In this document: piece by piece, positions 12,451 to 34,178 of the stretch
Layout: every line of letters begins with the position of its first letter
How positions within the stretch are numbered: the first letter of the stretch is position 1
Assembly: GCF_964275005.1 (NCBI RefSeq)
Contig: NC_092699.1
Span: 24,046,481 to 24,110,480, forward strand
Source of the DNA: Diadema setosum
Lineage: Eukaryota > Echinodermata > Echinoidea > Diadematoida > Diadematidae
Direction of reading: 5' to 3'
DNA length: 64,000 nt
Made by a program: the position numbers and the translations under genes
Notes under the pieces: model-generated
Told to the model about the DNA's origin: nothing
What the model saw: only the letters and a program-made list of their open reading frames with translations
Databases searched by the model: none

Positions 12451-12469
12451 CGCGCACCGGCGGTGCGCG
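12451..12469. repeat. GC-rich 9-bp hairpin beside the right inverted repeat
   Basis: CGCGCACCG and CGGTGCGCG flank a single base, directly next to the 31-bp repeat at 12470. No matching hairpin is seen beside the left copy. Confidence 0.75.
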
Positions 12470-12500
12470 TGTGCCGGTTCGTGGATTCAGCGACGATATA
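12470..12500. repeat. Right copy of the 31-bp inverted repeat
   Basis: Exact reverse complement of 4933-4963. It is followed by TA, which would match a TA target duplication. Confidence 0.7.
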
Positions 12501-12555
12501 AACTAATACATACACACATTTTACACATGTATTTGAATAATTATGTTTATACGTA

Positions 12556-12594
12556 GGCCTATACATTATGTATATATATATATGTATATATATA

Positions 12595-12636
<42 letters not shown>
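12556..12636. repeat. AT/GTAT microsatellite
   Basis: Alternating AT with interspersed TATG units. Confidence 0.9.
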
Positions 12637-12639
<3 letters not shown>

Positions 12640-12640
<1 letters not shown>

Positions 12641-13790
12641 CCTTCTATTCACCAATCTTATGAGTTATTTATTATCAATCAATTCTTATAACTGATCCGT
12701 GTTTATCTTCCTGTACGAGGATTCAATGTAATACGAACCTTATTTTCTATTATCAAATCGTGCATTCTACGACATGCGATATAATATTGTTAAAACGCCG
12801 TCTTTCGGCCTCAGGAATGCAAAGATTGCACTCGCTTTGGCTAGTAGTAGTTCTCTATAAACACAATGCATTCTTTTCTAGAATGGTACATTTGAGACCT
12901 ATGTAAGTGTAAGTGTACATGTGTGCGTGTGCGTGTGCGTGCGGAAGTCCTGTGTGTACAAATACACATGACAACAACAGACCATGTCATTTGAGGACTG
13001 TAATATTCACTATGCACGCATATGTCTAATTTTATTTACAACTCCATTCAACATCGACGATCACAGAAACATATAGATAGAAACATTATTTTCTGAGAAG
13101 TATTTACAATCATTAACACATCAACGCAGAGAGAAAGAGAAAGATGAACGCTCGTTCAGAAGTAGAACTGATGAGCGTACGTCAAAACTATAATAATGAC
13201 TATATAAAGAATCTTCACAATTCTCAGTAATTATGTACGTAACATAATTTTATACTTTGCTTGAACCCGGCATTATTTATGGTATAGTATTCATTTTCTA
13301 CAGATGATAGGAGGAGCAAAATGACTGTTTTGGTACAAAGAAAACTTATATTTCATTCATTCATCAAAGCAAACTTATCAGCTTATTGTGTCAAACAATT
13401 CAGGGTTATTGTCTGAACCAGGTATAGTAAATGCACGAATAACTGGAACGCCTCATCCAAAGGCGATTTGGAGGAAATATCATAATATCATTTTAGACGT
13501 GGATTTAGACATGTCTGTTTGTTTTAACCGGAAGAGCTATTTTTTTTTGTTAGTAGAGTGTTAGTAAACAAAAAAATAACGCTCTTTAGGACTTCCAAAA
13601 AGTAATCTGCCTTTTGAATATTTCTATGCCATGTTCAAGTGTATCCCCTTTAACAGGAGATAGTGTATACGGGTAGTTAATAGTATATTATAAAACATAA
13701 TTATTGTCTCTGACGACTACCTTACAGACTCTTGTCATCATCCAGATTCAAAACGAGGTTAATACGAACAGGCACCTACAGGTGTAAAAC
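12640..13790. other. No gene seen
   Basis: AT-rich downstream flank of Gene A. No exon, RNA gene or clear repeat is supported. A TG/CG-rich patch lies near 12910-12945. Confidence 0.4.
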
Positions 13791-13794
13791 TTGG

Positions 13795-13940
13795 GCTCTG
13801 TTGCATCAAAATTGATAGCAAACTTACGTCAGAAAATGAAACATACATCCCTGAATACTCATTTCTGATTGGGTGATGCCTTATTTACGTCTGATTTTCT
13901 GACTTAGTTTCATTGTATTTTCTTTTAATGCAACAGGCTC
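13795..13940. repeat. Foldback (MITE-like) element, about 146 bp
   Basis: The ends GGGCTCTGTTGCAT and ATGCAACAGGCTC are near-perfect inverted repeats, and the similarity continues inward with interruptions. The centre contains TGATTGGGTGATG, resembling the CTGATTGGCTG centres of the foldbacks at 59515 and 62022, so the three may be one superfamily. Confidence 0.6.
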
Positions 13941-14009
13941 TAGTTACTCCTTTTTTTTTTTTTTTGGTGTGTTATCTGTAGAATCAATAGGGAGCTTCAG
14001 ATTTGAGAT

Positions 14010-14120
14010 GCGGAAATACGTTCTGTGCATGCGCAAGACCGCTTATAAAAATCGATCTCGCGTCGCCGTCTGATTTTTCGCGACTGTTCCGCGCCATTTT
14101 AGCGTCTGCTTAAATTAAAG
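14010..14120. promoter_or_regulatory. CpG-rich promoter-like patch
   Basis: A local CpG-rich island contains GTGCATGCGCAAG (NRF1-like), CTTATAAAAATCG (TATA-like) and CGCGCCATTTTAG (YY1-like). These elements often cluster at animal promoters. A short ATG frame at about 14142 closes after 16 codons, and no downstream exon is evident, so the transcript, if any, is unknown. Confidence 0.25.
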
Positions 14121-14829
14121 ACACAGAGAGCTGCTTGTTGCAATGATGACGAACGTAGGCCTCACACCTGTAAATATAATGAAATACCCCTGACCACATC
14201 ACAAATCGTACCAAAGATACTAAAATAAATGAAGAAAAAATAATAATCAAAAACCAGAGAAGGTAATATGGCAGAAACTGAATAGCTGCAGATATTGAGT
14301 ATGAATTCCTCTACAAACTGCATTTTGGTTGGAAGATGAAAGCTTTTCTCATGGAATTTGAAGGAACTATAATCTCTTGATTGGGTGCATGTACGGAAAA
14401 TGTGGTGATTTTTTTTTTTTTGAGTGAAAAGAACTCGTAGTCTGACTTTGTGAACCCTTGGACAGAGTTTGAGCTGAAGAGCCCCCCCCCCCCCCCCCCT
14501 TGGAACTTTGATGGATGAAAGGGTATACCTCACTTTTTCAGGTTACCGAATATGAAACACTTGATTTCTCCCAGTTTTTTTACATAATTTTTTGAAATTG
14601 AAATTCAACACACGTCTCTATGGGGAAATATTTACCCGTGTGAGCCCTTTACTTTTTATAGGCTGCGTCTTCGCGAAATCCAAATCGGCTACTTTGCAAC
14701 ACGACAATGCAGGGAGAGAGGAAAACGGTCGACGTAGGCGTCGTCTAGACATCAACGTCGCAAATCTAAAGCTCCCTATTCACAGCAAGACGCGAGTAAA
14801 AGATTGGTGCTCTGTAGAGCGCCCCCTCG

Positions 14830-26551
<11,722 letters not shown>

Positions 26552-27289
26552 GATGTCTCTGTACCTCGTGGGACGCTCCTTCAATTTTGGATCTTTGGAA
26601 TTTAGGGAGGAAGAAGAGAAAAACGTACCTTGTGTTTGCTGCGCTGTAATACATGTGTCTGAAATCTTATATTCCACTCTTGAGTGAAACCAGTTATTCA
26701 CACAGATTGGACGCTAATCACCCAAAAATAAATACAAAGAAGAGCGTTTTGTTTACAATTTACTGTTAAACGTTATAACTCTTGTTCAGTATCACAGGAA
26801 AACTTTAGCATTTGATCCTTACGATATGTGGTCTGATATATTTTCCCTGCATGGATATTCTTGTTATCTTAAGTCGATAATAATCGTTGATAATAGATTT
26901 ACAAGTTACATGTTTACACCTTATATCCTGTTGTTGAAAAATATAACTAATGATTTATTAATCATAGGTTTCTCATCGTTGGATGTTCAGGAATACTTCC
27001 CTCAATGTAACAACAACAGGGAAGCCGCATTTCCTTTCTTTTTCTTCTCTCTCTCCTCTTTAGTAGCTAAAGTTGCTAATTTGAAGGTCCACCACAAACA
27101 GACACTTTGTACAATGTATTACACTTGTATTAAGCATGTTAAGTACAAGTTGTTTTTGACGAAAACATTGTGTTTAGGTTAAATCAGCCTAACAGAATAT
27201 TCGATATTATATATCATAAGTGGATTCAGCTGATGCATATTACATAAACATGTCAGTAAAGTGTAAGGAAAGTCGGACAATCTATTAAA
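26552..27289. other. Gene A 5' leader and upstream flank; no other gene seen
   Basis: The reading frame of exon 1 stays open to 26701 without a signal-like start, so 26552-26701 is probably 5' leader. Further right the DNA is AT-rich with no clear promoter element. Confidence 0.4.
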
Positions 27290-27800
27290 CACTAAGAATA
27301 ATTGTTGAAAGTATTACAAAAAATCCATCAAATTTCATTTTCCATGCAAAGTACACGTTACCTCTACTTGTTACTGACATAGAAATAAAAGGGTAATATC
27401 ATATTCCACCTGCTTTCTAAAAGAGGTAAGTCATGAACACTTTCATTATGGTAAAAAAATAAATACAATCTTTATATGAAAATTTCCTTACATTTACTTA
27501 ATACCGTTTCCCAACTGCACGTTATACCCCGTTTTTTTTTTTTTAAATTAATTTTCATTGATTTTATGCCGGCAAATGGTTTTTAACTTTAAATAAACTC
27601 AGCACGACCTAGGAACGGATCGTCCGATTTTCCTCTAAAAATTTGTTATATATGACTTATATACATTCTACTGATATTTTAGCATTCACTGAACCCATAA
27701 TACGTATCATTTTGGAGTAAGAAATATGTTAGAATTGCGAAGATTCAAACATTTTTATCGAATGCAAAATGTGGACAATGACATCGTCACCTAACACCTC
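27290..27800. repeat. Degraded inverted-repeat element, family F1 copy 3
   Basis: Blocks such as ACTTGTTACTGACA, ATATCATATTCCACCTGCTT and AAAGAGGTAAGTCA match the element at 15402-16140. The borders are worn and approximate. Confidence 0.45.
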
Positions 27801-29893
27801 TCTCTCTAGTTTGTGCACATGAATTTCATCAAGAAAATGTGTCGATTGACAATTTGGCAACTACAACTCCGTCCCAACAAAAAAAAGGGGGGTGGGTCTT
27901 AAGTGTGTTAGATTTGAGTCAGATTTGTGTTTTGTGTGGGATTTGAGAGAAACTTCAAAATCTCATAGAAAATGGATGAAAATGGATTAAGTTCAGATGG
28001 AAAACGAATTACTCTTTGCTGCGAAAAAAAAAGAAGAAATCAAAGCAAACTACGTTAAGAGCAGGCTATCTCTTGAAAACAAAAAATAAATCAGACGAAT
28101 GATGAACACAGGATGCGAAGGCGCGCTAACATCCATTCTCCGGAGGTATAACCGATAACGTTGTTGAATCTGCTAGTGAACAGGGAGCACTTCTTGCCAA
28201 ACATGTCTTACGATCTGTAAGCTCTGCTGTTTCCATCGGCAATGATTCTGGGATATCTCTTTGCCACCTGCCTGTATACAATATCAACGATTATATCGAG
28301 ATGACCGTCCCATAAAGGGATTAATCTATGGGGTTACGTCTTCATTCTGGGTACTTCTTCTCAAACCTCAGCTTTGCGGCCATGGCTCGCATTGTGCATT
28401 CCTAAATGAGCATTGCGTTGTTGAAGTAGAAGACAACATTGTATAATGATGATAGTTAGTTTGTTTTCTACAAACCACAAAAATATCATGCCATTAAAAT
28501 GACCGGCTGGCTTACCCAACGCTACAGTTGAATATCCTCGGTTTTGCAAGTAATAAGTATGGGTCTCTGCTTTGAATGTTATCCAGGACCGGTTCTTCTA
28601 CACATCATAGGATCGACTACCCTTACCAGTCAACATGGCGTCTTCACGTAGCTGAGGAGTACGTCAGCATTGGTCTCCGATAGAGAGAAAATGGCAGCAT
28701 TATCTGGGCTTTGTCCTGACTTCTCATCAGAAAGGAGAAACACAGCACAAAAGAAAACAGAACTTATATCGATTTTCGCCGTCACTCTTGTAACATCCTT
28801 CCCCCGTCCACGGACCCCTAAAAGGCCTCGAATCGATCAAACGTGTGGGAGGGTGAATAGAAAGCGATTTATAATTCACGAGTCGAACAAGGGAGGTTGA
28901 AAGGAAGTGAGTTTATTCTGAAGTGTTTTTTATTCTTTTAACAGCATGAGATGTGTTTTCGGCAAGTTCTCCAATAAAAACCTCCAAATACATGTGTTAC
29001 AAATATTAACAGCAACATAATCCATAAGCTTTTTGTTGTTGTTGTTTTGTTTTGTTTTGTACGCCAGTAAATGAAGACCTAAGACGACAATCGACAACGC
29101 TCAAGTATTAAAGGCAAACAGATACCAGCACGACGAGATTTATCCTTGACTTTTTGTCATTCGTCCACATTCTCTTACAAGCAATGACAAGTGAAAGCGC
29201 CCTGTCACAGGGCGTATCATCGACAGCGTTTTGTTCAGCACTAAGCACATTATTAGATCGATGATATTGAGTAGGTGTTCTCATTCATATGCATTGCTCA
29301 GATTGTTTTAAGTAGAAATAAAATTTTTACACATTTTTATAAATACATCTTGACTGCAGCAGCAGTTGTAGGCTCTTTAGTTATGTATGTCCAAGAGAAG
29401 CAGAAGAGCTGTCGTACTTTGATGAAACGGTAGGTGGCGCTATTCCTTGTCAACACTATTGCTCTCATGGGGAATGGGGAGGTGGGGACCCATACCATGC
29501 CTGGTAAGCTGCATGCAGTTTTTAACGTACCGGTATTTACTATGGAATGACTCCAATCTTTTTTTTAACGGTTTCGGGGGACAGTATCCCCCTCCCCACC
29601 CCCCTCCAAAAAAAAAGTTGACATTACATTGGATTATAACACTAGAAAGGGATTAGAGAAGTAGAAAAAAGAATATGCATGCTTCCAAACTTTAGGACAG
29701 CCGCCAAACCCTGTGCTTTTATTATGCAAAGAAAACATAAACCAAATTGATAACAAATTGATTTTGAAATAACCAGAGAAATTAAAAAGGGAACCCATTT
29801 TCAACGCAGATTTTGTTGATGTGTATTGACGTCCGCCTATTCGTATTGTACTGTCTGCATTTATACATTACTGTATAAGATAAATTCACTTAA
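27801..29893. other. Intergenic; possible 5' exon of Gene A near 28640-28760
   Basis: Mostly AT-rich. Around 28620-28860 the sequence is less AT-rich, and on the minus strand a donor-like GACTG|GTAAGG lies at about 28630. This could end a non-coding first exon of Gene A, whose coding start is 2.1 kb further along. No open frame of interest joins it, so support is weak. Confidence 0.25.
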
Positions 29894-30066
29894 CAGGGGC
29901 GAATCCAGGAATTCTGTAAAGGAGAGGGGCGCAACTAATATTTCTGGTGCCACTTCCGGATTTCATTACAATTTGTATCATATTTCTTTTGTTTTTAACG
30001 ATAAATAAAGGGTGTTGGCGTGCGCTGGTTACGCCCCCACCCCCCCCCCCCCTGGATCCGCCACTG
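29894..30066. repeat. MITE with hAT-like CAG(T/G)GGCG(G/A)ATCCAGG ends
   Basis: The left end CAGGGGCGAATCCAGG and the right end CCTGGATCCGCCACTG are inverted repeats about 173 bp apart, with a C run next to the right end. Short elements with such CAGTGGCGGATCC ends are common in animal genomes. Confidence 0.65.
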
Positions 30067-30883
30067 CTTAATCCCCTTTTCCACAGTAAGATTGTCTCAC
30101 TGGGCTGACATATGCATTACGTGTTGTAAGAAGTACAGAATGTGTACACATAACCGTGAAGGGGAAATAGATTAGTAAGATTATAAAATGTAGCCCAATA
30201 TGCTAAGAGACAAAATACATAAAATACATGTACAATAAAATCACAACTTTGATCCGAAGACACGCATCAATTCGCTAAATGACACAACCAAAGCAAAAGT
30301 TAAATTTCGATTATCTTGTATTTCGTATAAAACGTGTAAACGTCTCGTATAAAAATACATAAAATTTCGATTGTTTCGTTATGACAAACATAATTATAAA
30401 CAGCACACACACGTACTACTCGAGGTTTGATCGGTTCATGTAAAGGCAGTACATGTAACAAGGCGTCTTTCTAAAGCTCACATCAAGTATTGTACATTTA
30501 TACTAGACCTCTGTTTCACCCGTGATTGAAATACACGTTTTGAAACTGTTGTAAATACTCAGATTTTTCGCAGATTTAATGAGGTAAGCTGGCTTGCTTG
30601 TTTGATCCTGATCTTAGTGTATATCCGCTGAGGGAGTCCCAACATGTTCTGTAGTTGGCAGCAGGCGGCTCTAGTATCTAACACCCGCTCTCCATGCAAC
30701 TACAGTGTATTTTTCACATGGGTCAATGCGGGTCAGGTTGCATATTGTCATGTCGGTCCAAGTCTGCCTTGGTCTCCCCCAACTATACTAGTTATACTAC
30801 ACTATACTACATAGTATTATGTTGTAAGCATAACAATGTCGTACATGTATCCTGAAATATATATATATATATATATATATATA

Positions 30884-31730
30884 CAGTACTCTCCGCATAA
30901 TCGGGTGGGCTCGGGCAGAGCGTTTCTTACCCGATTAAGCGGAGTACCCGATTAACAGAAGAACACGTCTCATCTATTGACAAACATTATGTGTATGTAC
31001 ATGCATTGTACACTGCACCAAACACTTATACTGTATGCTTAACACGCGTGCTTGCACTGCCCATTATACAAACCTTACAATGATTTACACTGGTTTTATG
31101 GACAAACATGTCTTCAGAAAACAGTACTTTGTCGTTTGACTAGAGACTCCTCGCTAACACGCAGACGTTTTCCGAAATGAAAACGTCTACTTGCGTGCAC
31201 TAGTCACGTAGAACGTCGGGTTACTTTTCAAGAAGTGACTGGAGGAAAGCAAAATTATTTAGCTGGTGCATGGCCTGATTTTCGTTGCAAACTTCCGTAT
31301 TGTGAATGTTGTAGCGGGCAAGCTATACGGAGGAGCGCAAGTGTGCTCAACTCCCGTCTGTCTATTCAACAGTGAGTGCCTTTGCAGCTACAGTCATGTG
31401 CAATGTTCGTTTACGTGTGGCAAGTCGGTACTGTATGGTACATGACTCTTATTGTGTTTTCATGTTTAATCACTCCCCAAATGATCGGTCTTCTTTGCAA
31501 GTTAAGCAGAGACTGCAATTAGCCGAGGAAAATTTGACATTCTTGATTTCTTAAAGCCTTATATTTGCGATAAAGTGTGGGTAGAAATTAGACTAGAAGA
31601 AATTATTTACCCATTTATGCGGAGAGGCAACCCGATTATCAGGTAATTTTAACGTGCATTGGAACTGATTTTGACAATACTACCCAATTAAACGGAGTTT
31701 AAGCGATACCCGATTACGCGGAGAGTACTG
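30884..31730. mobile_element. Non-autonomous pogo/Tigger-like DNA transposon, 847 bp
   Basis: The ends CAGTACTCTCCGCATAATCG and CGATTACGCGGAGAGTACTG are inverted repeats, and TA flanks both sides (30882-30883 and 31731-31732). CAGT termini with a TA target fit the pogo/Tigger branch of Tc1/mariner. Subterminal copies of CCCGATTA(A/T) recur inside both ends. No transposase frame is present. Confidence 0.8.
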
Positions 31731-32020
31731 TATATATTATAAAATTCAGCCATCGGAGAGCGTTTGATATGAAATAGCATAACACCATAACGACAATAAG
31801 AATATTTAATACGTAGTGTACTTGGCACATCCGCTGACTCGACAGAGTGTAGCAGTTACTGTATGATTATTCATATTCATATTCTGGCAGCATATACCGC
31901 TATCTACTTTCCTATAACATTCATGAGCATTACACACAACGCAGAGGTAAACACGGCTGTAAATATCTTATTTATGAAAATCGTTACATCACACGGAAGC
32001 AGCACCATTTTTATTCTGTA

Positions 32021-32462
32021 CCGTGTGTCCCTTTAAAAGATTACAATCGGACTTTCCGCAACGATAACTTTAAAAAAAGCAAATCAATTCAAATGCAATT
32101 TCAAGATATCAAACAATAATTTATTGCCCACATCTTACAGAAAAACTCCATCCGATTTGCTTTAGTGGTCAAAGAGAAATGATGATCTTTGTAGGGCATG
32201 TCAAGAGTCCCTTCCCTCCAAGTTTTGTCCATTGCGTTCTCAGTTACAAGAGCATCCAAGTGCTGAACTTGGAAGAAACGGACCAATGACATGCTTTACA
32301 ACGATCCACATTTCTCTGTGACCACTTAAACAAACTGAACCGGCTTTTCTGCAAAATGTAAGTAAGAAGTTATAGTTTCATTCCCCTGAAATAGCATTAA
32401 GAGTGTTTGATCAGTTTGGAAGTTATCAATGCAAAAAAAAAAATCCGAGTAACTTTAAGACA
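32021..32462. repeat. TATGTCCC repeat, family F3 copy 2
   Basis: Shares GTGGTCAAAGAGAAATGATG, GCTGAACTTGGAAGAAAC and CATTTCTCTGTGACCACTTA with 25655-26164 and the right-edge palindrome. Confidence 0.75.
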
Positions 32463-33107
32463 AAATAGCACCATTATTTCGATCCGTCCCACATGAAAAA
32501 AAAAAGAAGGTGGAAAGTCACCTTTATGATTATATAGTACATGTACAGTGCAGGGGCAGCGGAGAGCTGTTTAGTTTTTGCTTTTGTTTTTGTTTTTTAT
32601 GGGGGTGGACCAACGGGGGTCAATGGTCAATGTGTTACACTACACTCCGTCATATCTAATTATGTCTGAATTCATTTTAATTAATCTCATTCTGTTACGT
32701 TTCATTTAGTTTCAGTCAAGCTAATTTTACCTTGCCTCATGAATTGATTGACGAGGAATATTACTCGTCCTGGGTGAAAAAGCGGTGCTATCAAATGCCT
32801 AGCATCTTTCATCCAAACATCCCACCTATTGTCTGCTACGCTGTATGCATGGTCAGTTGACAGAAGCTACCTGGAAAGGTCGCAACAAGTGTTTATCGGG
32901 GCCTTTAGGTCAGTCTAGCACGGAAAATAATATACTCACATTTTCATATATTCGTATAATCATGAATAGTTATGTCACAGACGAATGGCATACTACTTCT
33001 TCACAGAGAAGTAAATCAAATTGTCCTGTTTACCCTATATCGGCTAAAGATGTCGAATATTTAAAGGTTGGACGGTATGTTTTACCCCAAGGAACATAAA
33101 ACGCCTT

Positions 33108-33900
33108 AACCCTATTCTAACTGGGGGGGGGGGGTCAAATTGACCCCCCCCTCGACGTTTCGCGCCACGATTTCGCAACGCGCAAAGCTTTTGCCGCGTC
33201 GTTTCACGACTTTTTTCATTGAAGTCTCCCGCATATTTTGAGACCAAATTTGCGACGTCCGGGTACACCGTTTTGAAGTTACGTAATGTTTTGCATATGC
33301 ATGTCAACCAAAAAACATCTCAAATTCATGATATCGTGTGCAAATCCAATGCAAATTGTGTTTTTTGGTTAAATTGATATAAATTAGATTATTTCAACGT
33401 TTAACCATTGAAATTAATAAATTCTAGTGTAGATAAGCCTGAAAAAGTGCCTGCAACAAGTTTTGGCAAAAAAAACAATGGAAAACAATAGGTTGAAAAA
33501 ACAATCAAATATATAAGAAATTAACAAAACAATAAAAAACAAAAGAAATTAATTTCAATTGAGCTATTTTTTTACACAAAAATTATTTGATGTGTCTTGA
33601 GGAATTTTGACACAAAAATTTAGCAATCCTCCAGTCTTTTTAATGGAGTTATAGGTGAAAATATGATTTCATGCACAAATTTGCATAATTAATTTATTAA
33701 AAATAGAAAGGCAATATTTTTCTATTGTATGACGATGTAATCTTGTAGTTGACATCCAGCTCTATCTTCAGGCAAAATTTCGTGGCGATCGCGCGATCGG
33801 CGGCCGAGATCTGAAGGGGGGGGGGGGGGGGGTCAAATTGACCCCCCCCCCCCCCCCTCAGTAAAAACTTGGTCTCAAATAGCCCAGTTAGAATAGGGTT
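33108..33900. mobile_element. MITE with AACCCTATTCTAACTGGG ends and TTAA flanks
   Basis: Perfect 18-bp terminal inverted repeats lie at 33108-33125 and 33883-33900, with TTAA spanning both borders. Just inside each end is a palindrome built as a G run, TCAAATTGA, then a C run (about 33122-33152 and 33818-33857). TTAA targets are typical of piggyBac-type and some other cut-and-paste transposons. No transposase is present. Confidence 0.8.
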
Positions 33901-34030
33901 AATAATGTACAAAAAAGGAAAAAAAGCTATTTCAGTTTTAAAGAAAGAAAAACGGTGGGCAATATAAAAAATGATTTCGCTTGCTACATAGTCACAGAAA
34001 TGATTCGTCTTCACAATGAAATCGAATCGG

Positions 34031-34178
34031 CTACACTTGATTTTCAGATTTTTCGTTAGAGCTGTCACAATCCTTGCTCGGTCGGCGCTTCTCCCCATTC
34101 TCGATCTGCCGTTGAGGGAGCTCGTCATAATCCATATTATGTTCCGATCCGGCAACATTTTCCTCCGGTTTGAAGCGT
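34031..34178 (-). CDS. Gene B exon 5: cytoplasmic tail and stop
   Basis: The acceptor CTTGAAACAG in phase 2 gives RRFKPEENVAGSEHNMDYDE and a further charged stretch rich in Glu, Lys and Ser before TAG at 34031-34033. The position and composition match the short hydrophilic tail that follows the last helix in NTCP (CYEKFKTPKD). A possible AATAAA on the minus strand lies at 33693-33698. No homologue of the tail itself is claimed; support is the phase match and tail-like composition. Confidence 0.75.

Noticed and set aside
28670-28900. 76-codon plus-strand frame in a GC-richer patch
   Set aside because: No domain, no splice partner, and composition like a leader region; left as a possible non-coding 5' exon on the other strand.
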